From: Mactromeris polynyma
Lineage: Eukaryota > Mollusca > Bivalvia > Venerida > Mactridae
Assembly: GCA_032209605.1 (NCBI GenBank)
Contig: JASFXZ010000016.1
Coordinates: 12,958,001-13,022,000, forward strand
Direction: 5' to 3'
DNA length: 64,000 nucleotides
Shown here: piece by piece, positions 35,506 to 47,781 of the stretch
Layout: every line of letters starts with the position of its first letter
How positions within the stretch are numbered: the first letter of the stretch is position 1
Translations under genes and position numbers: made by a program
Notes under the pieces: generated by a model
Database searches by the model: none
What the model was told of the DNA's origin: nothing
Seen by the model: the letters and a program-made list of their open reading frames with translations, nothing else

Positions 35506-38290
35506 ATATCGATTTATTTAAACAATAGTTATTTCTTCTTCTGACATGCATGCATTTCTATCTCCATACAAACGCATGGACGCCTTTAGCTTCTAGTACT
35601 TATATTTTTAATGCATCTTTAATATCTGATCAAGTATTTCCTCGGAAAATCCGAACTTAAGCCGATGTCATTTTTTCCGTCATACGGTTTTAAACGGCTT
35701 TTAGCGTTGTCTATACGGATTACCAAATACCTGATAAAGACTCGTATTGCACGGACCGCCGTATATGTAAAGATTAAATGTTCGCTGTATTGATTTTGAA
35801 AGAGAAAACCTCGGGTTTAGTTGTCAATAATTGTATTGTATACTTCCTGAGGTATTGAAATTGGAAATGTGTAATTATTTTAAATATCTCAATACCCGAT
35901 TTGGCGAGTATTGACGTATTGAGCGTTTTATAGGTTAAATATATAGAAACCTGTGTGTTGTCTTTTTTCAGTTTTCGTCGGATAAATTATTGGGGAAATT
36001 AATATAAAGGTGAGTGAATCATTGAACAAAAATCTAATCGAATGTTAGTAACAATACGACTGATTTCTTTCTATATTTTTTCGTTTAACTTAAAATAATT
36101 AAATTGTGTTGTCAAGTGTATTAATTTTGTGAATGTTTAACTGATTGCGTTGCTATGGTAATTACGTTATATTTTGTGAAAAATATGAGTAAGACATAAT
36201 AATTACGTAGAGTCCTATTTGGCATTTTTTTCAATTAATTTCAGTCCCGTTTTTAACCAGTTATTTGTTTATATCTATGTATTGTTCGTGTGAAACGATT
36301 GAAAATTATGATATTTCAGTATTTAGTGATTTAATTCGTACTTTTACTTATCATTCAACGGTGTGCTTAAAGCAATATACTGAGGTATTGGGGTCTCATG
36401 TAATCTCCTGCGACTCAAGTACTCAAACTCAGCAGCGTAAATGTTCCAGCTGTGTGGTGTGTGGTGTGTAAGGCTTGTACTTCCGGACCCTGACCGGAAA
36501 CCCATGAAACGACAATCATTGTTAATTAAGTTAAAGTAGTATGAATTTTGTCAGAAAAAGATGATGAATGGATGATTTTAACAATATAAGCTGTAAAAAC
36601 TCGAGTATAAAAAATTTAGAAAAACGAATTCGTATAATTTTCAGATGTAAAATCGTCTATCAATGTGAATTAAGATGTTCAGTGTTAATTTGTTCATTCT
36701 AGCAGTAAACATTAACGAGATAAGAACAAAATTGCCAAACATTTTGTCTCAAATTCTTTTTATCAAAAGCACGCTTTTATTTACCACAAAGTGGTCAGTA
36801 TTATATCTCTGTGTTCCTAAAATATATTCATATGTGCAACAATTTTCAATAATTGAGCGCCATTGTACGATTTCCAACCTCTGCTGTAAGTGACGTCATT
36901 TCCAGAAAACGCCACATGTGACGTCACCATGTACTGACAGTAAGCAATATCTACCCCATATATGGTAATATGAAAATGAAGTGACCATATGGAGTAAATA
37001 TTGTTTCCTGCTTGCAAATAGTGACATCACATGTTGCGTTTTCTTGAAATGACGTGACGTCACTTACAGAAGATGTTGAAAATCACATAGAAGCGCTCAA
37101 TTATTCATCCAGCATGATTATATGTTATGGTAAAAAAATAGAGCTACTCAATAAATTTAAAAAAAATGTATAATGCAGAATTTATAGAATTTCATGGACT
37201 TACGTAGGAATGAAGGAAAACAATATGAATGTTGTTGTTTCATGTTTACCCAGCAACATAACTTGTAAATTGCTTTACCATAAACATACCCTGGGTTTTA
37301 ATCTGTTGTATGCTTTCTGGCGAGTTTTGACATGACGTTTTATTCTTCCTTTAATTATCGTTTTGAACATTCAGCTTTTGTGAAAACGACAAAATTAAGG
37401 CTTATATGCATGATTATGGAGATTTATTGTTTATTGTATAGTGATATTAAATAAATATTAGATCACAACGTCACAAGGTAAAAACGTTATGTCACAGGGT
37501 AACATTACGGATTGGCTTATAACGTATACACGTGAATTTTGCATGGATAAATCACGTGACGTATAATAAACAAAAAAAGTACAGTACAAAATGGTTTATG
37601 CCCATACAAGACTGAATAATTAACACAATATCACATAATATATTTATGGCAATGTCGTTTGTATTTCAACATAATTAAAAATATTATGAAGTATCATATA
37701 TGAAACTTAATACACACGAAATCGATTTCAGATTCAACATTTAGTTTCATGCATGTTTGATATGAAAATGGTCGTATGGTTTAAAGACTAGACGACTGAA
37801 ATACATAGCCTAGATCGTCCTATGTAATTATTATGTGATGGATATGTATAATTTATTTTCATGATTTAATAAACCGATCGATGTTGCTGAATACTTGAAT
37901 GTTTCTTACATGCATCGTAAATCGGCCGAGATTTTTTATTGAATAATCGTAATTTTATTCACGGTCGTACCAAGGACTTGATACTAATGAACATGAACAC
38001 GTAATTATGTTCTGTACTTTTTACCTGCCTAGGATACTAATTGCTCACCTAAATTCTAATTAATATTCCAAAAACGACTCATGTTATCTTAATAAACTGG
38101 GCTGTTATTAATATTAAAAATGTTATCTTAAATATGACCTCATGGATCCAAATTCGTATATAAATTAGTTACAATCAATTGACACGTCACCCAGTTTTTG
38201 TTGACACCGCTTTACCATAAATATCTTGAACAAATTGAACTCCCTAACTGCTATTTGTTTGCCGAGCTGGATGTCCAAAGATCGAAACCA
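35506..38290. other. Intergenic DNA, possible noncoding exon
   Basis: Apart from the foldback at 36848-37105 only one weak signal: TTTTTTCAG then about 40 bases then GTGAGTG (35971-36014), which could be a 5' noncoding exon of a plus-strand gene. There is no support beyond the splice words. Confidence 0.2.
36848..37105. mobile_element. Foldback MITE carrying CRE-like sites
   Basis: Ends AATAATTGAGCGC and GCGCTCAATTATT. Both arms carry CTGTAAGTGACGTCA, AGAAAACGC(C/A)ACATGTGA and GTGACGTCAC-type words. Confidence 0.8.
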
Positions 38291-38445
38291 GGGTGAGGTT
38301 TCAGGGCTCTAGAAATCCACTAGGCGTCCCGGACTTATCTAATGCTGAATCAGGCTACCAGGCTACCAACAGTTGAGTTGAAGTAAGTCCCGGACAAGTC
38401 TGTTTTTAAAGCTAACCAACATCAGCAATTGTTTAGTTGTGAGTA
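38290..38445 (+). repeat. Dispersed repeat, copy A (inverted mate at 60378-60532)
   Basis: GGACAAGTCTGTTTTTAAAG, CTAACCAACATCAGCAATTG is identical to the reverse complement of the other copy over about 40 bp. Confidence 0.8.
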
Positions 38446-39067
38446 CATTGCAGTATAGTTCGAGTGTTTCAAAAACTGATTATGAGATCTGAAATTCTAA
38501 TACTAGCGAAACAAAACGACGCACATTCCAAAACCGAAAACAATCCCGGAAAAGTAGCAAGTACATTTCATATCAGACTGAGCAAATATTGATACAATCT
38601 CGTGAAAGGTAATAAAACATGACCTGCTTTGGATTAATCAGAAAATTTGTTTTATGCCGAATTAATTCTAATCGTATTACAAAATAAACAATGTCTGTAA
38701 TTTATTTACCTTCTGATCGGGTTAAGCCTCTTCATATATGATTGGATTTACACTTGAAATGATTTAAAACTATATAATTCATATCTATAAGTATGTAAAT
38801 CTTATTTGCGCGGTATGTTAATGATATTTGATAGCTCCTTGTATGTTTCGTTTAGATAATCTGAGGCCTTATTCACAAATCATTCTAAGACTGAAACTCA
38901 GACTTAGACTTAAAATTTGCAAAACTTACATTAACCAACATTTATTTTTCATTTAATCTAAAGAAATGAAATAACGCTTGTGATATATGTTTACGTAAAC
39001 ATTAACACGTTTTGAATCAACATTTAAAGACGTATCTGGTCCATCGGAACCCTGAACATTTTTAATA

Positions 39068-39468
39068 GGCTACATCAAGTAATGTACTATAAATAGATCT
39101 GTCTTGTTCTTTTAAAATTGATGCACTCAGCAGACCAATTTATTAAACTAGACTAAATACACCAAATATTCGATTTCAAAGTGACACACCTTACACTATC
39201 TGTATAAATAGTGAACAAGCTTGTCCTCGTTCTTTTATGATTCCTGTTGTTTTGTTTATCTTTCCACAATCTATGTGGATATACATGAGTAACAACTATT
39301 TAATTTTTTTTTTCAATATATATAAAAAAAAATTGTATTTTTCTTCCTTCTCCAACTCAAATTGTTAATACTATGTCACGTGATTTTTGTATTGTATATT
39401 TTGTGTTGAACATGACTATATACAATGTACACGTCTTTCAAATAAACTTATGTTCTGTTCTGTTGTTA
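39068..39468 (+). mobile_element. LINE 3'-end-like insertion with TTCTG tail
   Basis: Ends CAAATAAACTTATGTTCTGT then TCTGTT. The flanking sequence is present without this segment at 58310-58400, so this stretch looks like an insertion into an older repeat. Confidence 0.5.
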
Positions 39469-39740
39469 CATAGGCTAAACATCCTTAATAAGAACCATTG
39501 CAATGTATAACCGATTGAAAATTTCTTTCTTTACCATTTACTAACAGACAAAACTTGTAAACTAGCCTGATTGTTAAAACAAACTGGAAGTTTTTTTTGA
39601 ATTTTATGTTGTACAAACATCTTACTTCAACAAATACGGATCAATACATTATGAGTCATTCGTGTGCATGTTTATTGATGTTTTAACTATAGGACATATA
39701 ATTTTCATGTTTGTTTCGGTAAAAAAATTAACAAAAAATT
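39469..39740 (+). repeat. Duplicated segment, copy A (mate 58387-58668)
   Basis: ACCATTGCAATGTATAACCG, AACAAATACGGATCAATACA and TTATTGATGTTTTAACTATA are shared in order and orientation with the mate. Confidence 0.85.
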
Positions 39741-39745
39741 CAAAA

Positions 39746-39933
39746 TTAAACCTCAATAATAAGACCACCTTTGGGTTCCTTGAACACTGGTCTTCTTATT
39801 GAGGTGGTCTTTATACTGATGTTAAATAAAGAGCAAAACAGTGAAAATGGATTTGCAAATTGTGTTCTTAATTTTGAGGTGGTCTTATTATTGAGGTGGT
39901 CTTATTATTGAGGTGGTCTTTAGGTGATGTTGT
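39746..39933. mobile_element. CAGTAAAACCTC MITE, decayed ends
   Basis: TTAAACCTCAATAATAAGAC at the left; AGAGCAAAACAGTGAAAATG core; three GAGGTGGTCTT words; ends GATGTTGTACTATAG. Confidence 0.8.
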
Positions 39934-40327
39934 ACTATAGTGAGAGGTTAGCTAACTGTTAAATCGATTTAAACCGCAAGTATTTTTACTGACAGTTCCA
40001 AGGCTGTAATTTGCTGTATGGTTATTATTTCTGTTCGTGTTTTGAATGTATATTGTATTTCCCTTTCCCCTGTGCAATTCTGTCACTGTATATAGTGTTC
40101 AGGTTATTTTCGACACAGTTTCGGCCTATTGTTGCCATCTTTCTTGACTTGTCCTGTGATCTTTTCCATCCATTAATCCCCCCTCCTTCACTGTCCACTT
40201 TGATTCTCCTAGTTATTCCTTATGGTCGGCCAGGCCATTCCTTGCGCCTCTGTTCCCTAACGTATGTACCCTTTAACCTCCTCAAATACCTTATGTTTTA
40301 TGGATTGTTGTTTTCCCGAAGGTCTGT

Positions 40328-40405
40328 GTGGGGAGGGGAGGCATTGTCTTATGTATGTGGCGTTCCATGTAGCAACTTATTCTCTCCCTTTTACTGTAAA
40401 CGTGA
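40328..40405. repeat. Dispersed repeat shared with 1136-1216
   Basis: Second copy of the GGGAGGCATTGTCTT repeat. It lies inside a C/T-rich stretch (40000-40550) that ends in AATAAAG and may be a longer decayed transposon. Confidence 0.6.
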
Positions 40406-40971
40406 AGAGTAACCTAGCAACACGTTGCCGTAGCAACCTTGAAACTGTCAGAATACAGACATTGGGCTTAAACTTGTCTGGCTTCACACCAACCTCCCAC
40501 TTAATCGCTGTTATGCCATAGCTCTCGGCCATTAATAAAGTGTCAAAGAATATATAGTATATATAAAAACACGCTGAATCACTTAAAATGACATTATATT
40601 TTTAAGTCATCACATTTTATATCAATTGTTTTACCAAACTCAATTAAAATCTATTAAAACGAAATAGAAAAAAAGATAAAATTTCCACCGAGTACATTTC
40701 TCTCGCTGTTAGTTGAAGTTGCTAGGGTAAGGTATTTGTTAAGACATTGTTTGCATGTATATCAAGTCGGTGAAATTTTAAACAAATGTGTATTGTATTG
40801 TTGTGCTGTATTGAATATCTTTGTATTGTTAAGCCAATCATCGATTTTGTCAGACTTTTAACAATATACAGACACCGTGTGTATTGTATTGAGGAATGTC
40901 ATAAGTTTTGTGTCTAACCTTTCTATGACAACCTCTGAAAGGCATGTAATATTATCTCCTCGTTTTAAATA

Positions 40972-42116
40972 CAGTAAAAACCTCAATAATGCGACCACCC
41001 TTAGGACCCTCGAACACTGGTCGTATTATTGAGGTCACGGTCTGAATATTGAGGTTGAATCAAGAGCCAATTAGTGAAAACGGACTAGACAATTGTGTTC
41101 TGAATATAGAGGTGGTCTGATTATTGAGGTGGTCTGATTATTGAGGTGGTCTAATTATTGAGGTGGTCTGATTATTGAGGAGGTCTGATTATTGAGGAGG
41201 TCTGATTATTGAGGTGGTCGGATTATTGAGGTGGTCTGATTATTGAGGAGGTCTGATTATTGAGGTGGTCGGATTATTGCGGTGGTCTGATTATTGAGGT
41301 GGTCGGATTATTGAGGTGGTCTGATTATTGAGGAGGTCTGATTATTGAGGTGGTCGGATTATTGAGGTGGTCTGATTATTGAGGAGGTCTGATTATTGAG
41401 GTGGTCGGATTATTGAGGTGGTCTAATTATTGAGGAGGTCTGATTATTGAGGTGGTCGGATTATTGAGGTGGTCTGATTATTGAGGTGGTCGGATTATTG
41501 AGGTGGTCTGATTATTGAGGAGGTCTGATTATTGAGGTGGTCGGATTATTGCGGTGGTCTGATTATTGAGGTGGTCTGATTATTGCGGTGGTCTGATTAT
41601 TGAGGTGGTCTAATTATTGAGGTGGTCTGATTATTGAGGTGGTCTAATTATTGAGGTGGTCTGATTATTGAGGAGGTCTGATTATTGAGGAGGTCTGATT
41701 ATTGAGGAGGTCTGATTATTGAGGTGGTCTGGTTATTGAGGAGGTCTGATTATTGAGGAGGTCTGATTATTGAGGTGGTCTGATTATTGAGGAGGTCTGA
41801 TTATTGAGGAGGTCTGATTATTGAGGTTGTCTGATTATTGAGGTGGTCTGATTATTGAGGTGGTCTTTAATTGAGGAGGTCTGATTATTGAGGTGGTCTT
41901 TAATTGAGGAAGTCTGATTATTGAGGTGGTCTTTAATTGAGGAGGTCTGATTATTGAGGTGGTCTTTAATTGAGGAAGTCTGATTATTGAGGTGGTCTTT
42001 AATTGAGGAAGTCTGATTATTGAGGTGGTCTGATTATTGAGGAGGTCTGATTATTGAGGTGGTCTTTAATTGAAGAGGTCAGATTATTGAGGTGGTCTTT
42101 AATTGAGGTTTTACTG
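40972..42116. mobile_element. CAGTAAAACCTC MITE expanded to a 1.1-kb array
   Basis: Bounded by TA|CAGTAAAAACCTCAATAA and GAGGTTTTACTG|TA. The normal core (AGAGCCAATTAGTGAAAACG) is present once, then about 55 units of TGATTATTGAGGTGGTC (17-18 bp) with alternating AGGTGGTC, AGGAGGTC and TGGTCGGA variants fill the right half. Confidence 0.93.
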
Positions 42117-42852
42117 TATATTTGTACACTGATATCCACTTTAGCCGTTGTGTCTGTATCGTCTGTATTTTGTAAATAAACAAGTTTCCTGCTATGTTTT
42201 TTTCAGGCTAGAATAAAGGTGCACCGGCTCATACGTCTATAGAAGTGAAAAATAAACGTGATCATATACATAGGAAAGTTTCAGGGGCTTTGAACATTCA
42301 TTTTAAATGCTCAATGACTCCTTAGGTGCGAAATAAAATATTGCAAGTGTGGACTCAAACAACTCAAACTGTACCTTACCGGTCGTCGCATTATTTCTAG
42401 ATCCCCAAACTTGTTTTTCGTGTTTTTGAGTTTAATTTTTTTTGTTTTACCCTCTTGAGATAATTGTTACATACGGGGTTATGAAATTGCATTTTATTTA
42501 AGTTATATTTATTCCATAGTACAGTCAGAAAGAGATTGGAAAGACGATTTCAACGATACCGAATATTTTAATCCATTTAAAAATCTCAAACCATCACACT
42601 CAGCAGAGTTACTTGTAAAGTGTTGAGTGCAGAGCGCTGGGTAACCGTTACTTGGCCCACATTTACAGCAATCATTTTGCAATCAAGCATTTTCGCCTCG
42701 ATATTTTCGCACCAAATATAATCGCCCTTTCAAATTTATTCGCCTTATCTAGCCCCGTCATTGTGTGTCATTCTTCGGCATTGAACTAATCGAAACTTAG
42801 TATTTCCTATCGCATTAAACTGAGGTTGATTAATTGGCTCGTGTACAAATAT
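42117..42852. other. Intergenic DNA
   Basis: No gene. A stretch at 42660-42760 (CATTTTCGCCTCGATATTTT, TCGCACC) resembles MITE interiors of the TTCGC type. Confidence 0.4.
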
Positions 42853-43313
42853 ATGGAAGCCCTGGAGGGACATTTAAAATTAATATTTAAAATTTAAAAC
42901 TTATTATTTAAAATTTAATTCTTAATATTTAAAATTTATTTCTTAATATTTAAAACTTAAAACTTATCATACACAAAGGACGCGGGAAACCTTTCCGTTG
43001 ACAGATTAAACCTATGACCTGGGTCCAATGACCAAAGTACTATATCCCTCTAGTGTCTGCACTAGTAGTTAGATCTACATTATCTATATGTAATCCACTT
43101 AGGTAATTAACCGAAACAGACTATAGCACTGCTGGGGGTCCGCCGTCATTTTGACCTGATCTTTGATTGGCTGCGAAATTGTGTCATTGGACCCAGGTCA
43201 TAGGTTTAATCTGTCAACGGAAAGGTTTCCCGCGTCCTTTGTGAATGATAAGTTTTAAATATTAAGAATTAAATTTTAAATATTAATTTTAAATGTCCCT
43301 CCAGGGCTTCCAT
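42853..43313. mobile_element. 461-bp foldback MITE with 8-bp target duplication
   Basis: The ends are ATGGAAGCCCTGGAGGGACA and its reverse complement; the arms run about 180 bp (CCTATGACCTGGGTCCAATG region included) around a 100-bp centre. Direct repeat ACAAATAT flanks it at 42845-42852 and 43314-43321. An 8-bp duplication is typical of hAT elements. Confidence 0.9.
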
Positions 43314-43321
43314 ACAAATAT

Positions 43322-44130
43322 CAGACTAGGGCTAAATATACGAAAAGCGTCAACGCTTAAGTGTTCGGTAAATATTTAGATTTCCGCTCAGTCCACGCAC
43401 CGCTTCATATCCCGTACCGTAGGTTTATGAGATTCGCGCCTTCTTTTCAAAACTACTGAAGATCGAAGGGACGAAGAGTATGTGGAATCATTTTGAAAGT
43501 CCCTTCTAGTAAAACTAACACAGATTATGGCATAACATAAATTTGAAAAGGTGCATTTGACCGGGTAACCGTTATTCACGAAAGAAAAGTGACAGCAAAA
43601 TACACATTTTACAGTAAAATTATTCTCTTCTTTCGCCCCCAGTTTACACAAGCAGTAACGAATTAACAACCGGTCGAGGTACCTGGCTACTGTGTAAATG
43701 TACGAAAATTTAACAAAATAATTTTACATTTTCTAACAAGGCAAGAAAAAAATAAGTGTCAAAATTATTTTGGATTAAGAATCTTTTCATCTGAGGATTT
43801 TCACAGGATAAAGGATATAACTATTCATAAAGGTAATTTAAAATAAGTTTTATAGACGTAAAATCATATAATACGTTTAACTTTTATTCCCTTCGGCGCT
43901 GACTGAAAGGTATGAGACACAAAAACTTGTTGCTATTGGCAACAAAAGTGTTTCAATTAACATTTTAGTACAAACATGCCTATAAAAGACAGACTGAATA
44001 ATAAAAGATAAAAAAAAATAATTTGAAAGCAGATTTGAGAATAAACTTATAATACAAGATAATAAAACACAAACTTCAAAAAAGAGGAAGTGTTTCTGTT
44101 TTCAACATTCAACCATAATTATTTTACAGC
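43322..44130. other. Intergenic DNA
   Basis: No splice-supported coding signal. A 93-codon ORF on the minus strand lacks any recognisable motif. Confidence 0.4.
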
Positions 44131-44290
44131 TAAGTTGTGGTAAATATTTATGCTGTTTTTCAACACTATGTCCGTTATATACGACTGTCAGTATGTCTCC
44201 TAGGTTACCAACCAGTACTAACCCGTTCCTCCACAAGTAACTGACAGCTTCTTCACTTGAATCAGAGGTGGGGCACAATGTCATTGCACA
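44130..44290 (-). mobile_element. SINE body fragment
   Basis: On the minus strand it has the words GAAGAAGCTGTCAGTTACTT, GTGGAGGAACGGGTTAGTAC and TGTTGAAAAACAGC, corresponding to the Meta-type SINE body without its tRNA head. Confidence 0.65.
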
Positions 44291-44449
44291 TGTATATACC
44301 ATATTCTGTTAAATTATAGTAGATAAAACACACCTTACCCGAGGTTTGATTCTACTAACTTCAGATACGCGTGGTCGATCGGCTGAGGTAAAAGGGAGGA
44401 ATTAATTCAAAACGAGTTTGATTATGGTAAAACGTTCAATGCATCCGTA

Positions 44450-44572
44450 CTTGCATATCAGTTTTTTGTAAACCAATCAAATATTACGTTAACCACTAAA
44501 CTAACTTCTCTTCAACCGAACAACGTTAGTAACCTTGACCCTGATTGGTTAACCTTTCGATAAGGGGTACAT
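44450..44572. repeat. Dispersed repeat, copy B
   Basis: CTTGCATATCAGTTTTTTGT, AACTTCTCTTCAACCGAACA, CTGATTGGTTAACCTTTCGA. Same order as copy A. Confidence 0.7.
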
Positions 44573-45066
44573 TACCTTACCGAACTCCACTGAAATTCGG
44601 TGAATTTATCGAAATCCATTATGGATCTAGAGTGACCAGCCATCGTTACATCTTGGCATTTTTTGTCTTGCGCAACAAATCTTAACCTTCAAATTGCGCC
44701 GACCATCTTTTTGTCAAGACATTTCTTGTTTGTATAATTATGGTCCTATTCAGTTTATGGTTGGTAACAGCTAAGATACCGAAAGTATTGGGGCAATACT
44801 AATATAACTGCGTCCCTATTGAAACCTGCGTTACAATGGTTGAGCACCACTTTCAGTATTGTAGAACTAGGTACAATTAATCTTTAAGTGAATTGAATCA
44901 CTGAATAAATATAGGTGGCTATTTTAATTTTCGAAAGAGCTTTCAATGACATACTGAAATATGTATTAGTGCATATTCATTTTTGAAGTGAATTTGAATA
45001 ATTGAATACATATATACTGGTCTGAAGTGCTCACCCGCTGGTAATGAATTTGTATATCTCAATATA

Positions 45067-45471
45067 CAGTAGAACTTCGAAACTTCGAACAGTTTTGACT
45101 CGAACACAGTAGATACCTCGAACATGTTCTTACGTCCAGGCCAAATTCCTTCTTATTTCATATTATCTAACAGTAGATCACTCGAAGAGAGATAGGTGGA
45201 ACACTCGAACATGATTTGCTGTCCCTAGCTACCATTTCATAAAATTATTTTACTAAAGTGCAAACTTTATTGAGTAAATTCCGTCGAAGTGTCAAAATTG
45301 GTATAAATTCTACCCGAAATTTATTATCTTAACCAATTTAGTTAATGCAAAGTACACTCGTACCGGGGACAGTCAGTTCGTACATACGCATGTATACCAT
45401 AGTTGCCTCGAACAATATATGGCTCGAACTACTTGCTGGGTCCGACGTCAGTTCGAGGTTTCGAAGTTACA
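45067..45471. mobile_element. CAGTAGAACTTCGAA element
   Basis: Starts TA|CAGTAGAACTTCGAAACTTC and ends GTTCGAGGTTTCGAAGTT. CTCGAACA words recur inside. Another member of the CAGT-ended group. Confidence 0.7.
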
Positions 45472-45646
45472 TATTGTGTTGATTTTGATTGTAAAAAGTT
45501 CTATAACATTTTTGGTTCAAATAAATTGAACTATTGAAAAAGTCAATGCAAACCTGTCAAAATCACGTTCATCGTTTTATTTCACTTTGTCATAATGTAG
45601 GATGAGGTCAGTTAGCTCTGGTGACCAATATTGGTGTAAACTAGTA

Positions 45647-46735
45647 CAGTGAAACCTCATTAAGGACGACCTCATTAATAAGACCACCTCAATAGTAAGA
45701 ACACACATTTCAAGTCAATTTTATACAGTTTTGCTCTTTATTCAACCTCAATAATAAGACCACCTCAATAATAAGACCACCTCAATAGAAATACCACCTC
45801 TGTAATAAGACTACCTCAATAATAACGTCATCTCAATAATAAGACCACCTCAATAATAAGACCACCTCAATAGTAAGACCATGCCAATAATAAGACCACC
45901 TCAATAGTAAGACCACCTCAATAAAAATACCACCTCGATAATAAGACCACCTCAATAATAAGACCATCTCAATAATAATACCACCTCAATAATAAGACCA
46001 TATCAATAGTAAGACTATCTCAATAGTAAGACCACCTCAATAATAAGACCATATCAAGAGTAAGACTATCTCAATAGTAAGACCACCTCAATAATAAGAC
46101 CATATCAATAGTAAGACTATCTCAATAGTAAGACCACCTCAATAGTAAGAACACACATTTCAAGTCAATTTTATACTTTTTTGCTCTTTATTCAACCTCA
46201 ATAATAAGACCATATCAATAGTAAGACTATCTCAATAATAAGACCACCTCAATAGTAAGACCATCTCAATCATAAGACCACCTCAATAATAAGATCACCT
46301 CAATAATAAGACCCCGCAATTATAAGACCATCTCAATAATAAAACCACCTCAATAATAAGACCATATCAATAGTAAGACTATCTCAATAGTAAGACCAAC
46401 TCAATAGTAAGAACACCTCAATAATAAGACCATCTCAATCATAAGACCACCTCAATAATAAGATCACCTCAATAATAAGACCCCGCAATTATAAGACCAT
46501 CTCAATAATAAGACCACCTCAATAATAAGACCACCCCAATAGTAAGACTACCTCAATAGTAAGACCACCTCAATAGTAAGAACACACATTTCAAGTCAAT
46601 TTTATACTTTTTTGCTCTTTATTCAACCTCAATAATAAGACCATTACAATAGTAATCTGAACACACATTGCAAGTCCATTTTCACTGTTTTCAACCTTAA
46701 TATTAAGACCTGTTTTTATTGCGAATGAACCTCAA
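45647..46735. mobile_element. CAGTGAAACCTC MITE expanded to a 1.1-kb array, inverted, right end lost
   Basis: Starts TA|CAGTGAAACCTCATTAAGG. Filled with CAATAATAAGACCACCT units. The single-copy core of the family (ACACACATTTCAAGTCAATT, TTTGCTCTTTATTCAACC) appears three times, near 45690, 46146 and 46574, so whole blocks of about 430-455 bp were duplicated. Confidence 0.9.
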
Positions 46736-47094
46736 GTGTTCCTGACCATTATATAGAACAAAGTCACGAATGATATTTCTTTTTAAATTTAAGCCAGTAT
46801 GGGTATAAAATATAATTTCTGCATGTATACTGTCGAAGTGAATTGAATCATTGAATAAATATATGACGTTATGTTTTGCGAATACCACAAACGGTTAAAA
46901 GCCTTCACATTTGGCAACACAGGAATTCAATATTTAAGATCAGATATTTTCTGCCTTTCATCGACCAATGTGTTATCATAGCGCGCTCAATAAATCTAAT
47001 CTTTATGTAATCAAAACAGAATCTTTTATAGCGTATACTGAATTTAAATGTATTTACAAACGTGAGAAAAGTAATCCTATTGCATTCGTAATGT

Positions 47095-47518
47095 TTACTG
47101 TAAAAGTGGATATTTTCGCGTGTCAAAATGTTTGCGAATTGGATATTTTAGACGTTTCGCGTGTCAAAAGGTTTGCTAATTGGATATTTTAGACGTTTCG
47201 CGTGTCAAAATGTTTGCGAATTGGATATTTTAGACGTTTCGCGTGTCAAAATGTTTGCGAATTGGATATTTTAGACGTTTCGCGTGTCAAAATGCTTGCG
47301 AATTGGATATTTTAGACGTTTCGCGTGTCAAAATGCTTGCGAATTGTTTTTTTTATGACGTTTCGCGTGTCAAAATGTTTGCGAATTGGATATTTTAGAC
47401 GTTTCGCGTGTCTAAATGTTTGCGAATTGGATATTTTAGACGTTTCGTGTGTCAAAATGTTTGCGAATTGGATATTTTAGACGTTTCGCGAGGAGAAATA
47501 TTTGCCGAACACAGTAAA
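47095..47518. mobile_element. TTACTGT-ended MITE with a 41-bp internal array
   Basis: Left TTACTGTAAAAGTGGATATT, TTCGCGTG; right ATTTGCCGAACACAGTAAA. Inside, AATTGGATATTTTAGACGTT, TCGCGTGTCAAAATGTTTGC, G is repeated about nine times. Confidence 0.75.
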
Positions 47519-47552
47519 GAGTTCTGTTAAATTTAAAAGCCAAGTATGTAAA

Positions 47553-47781
47553 TATACTGAGTACATTTTAAAACGCAATGTGTAAGATTTCTCAAATGCC
47601 CTGAACTTACCCAGGCATGCAGGCTAACAACATAACGATATATTATTTCCTTTTACGCAATAATAAACGCTAAATCAACGGGTATTTTCATATCAAAATG
47701 AGTTTTAAAACACACTGCAATGTCATTTAAAAGGCATATCACAGGTAAAAAAATGTGCCTTTTTTAAATGTACTGAGTATA
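47553..47781. mobile_element. TACTGAGTACA MITE, copy B
   Basis: Ends TATACTGAGTACATTTTAAA and TTTTTAAATGTACTGAGTAT, near-perfect inverted repeats; 229 bp. Confidence 0.7.

Noticed and set aside
40011..40521. 133- and 85-codon ORFs as a gene
   Set aside because: Composition is C/T-rich, no domain, no splice context, and part of the DNA is a dispersed repeat.
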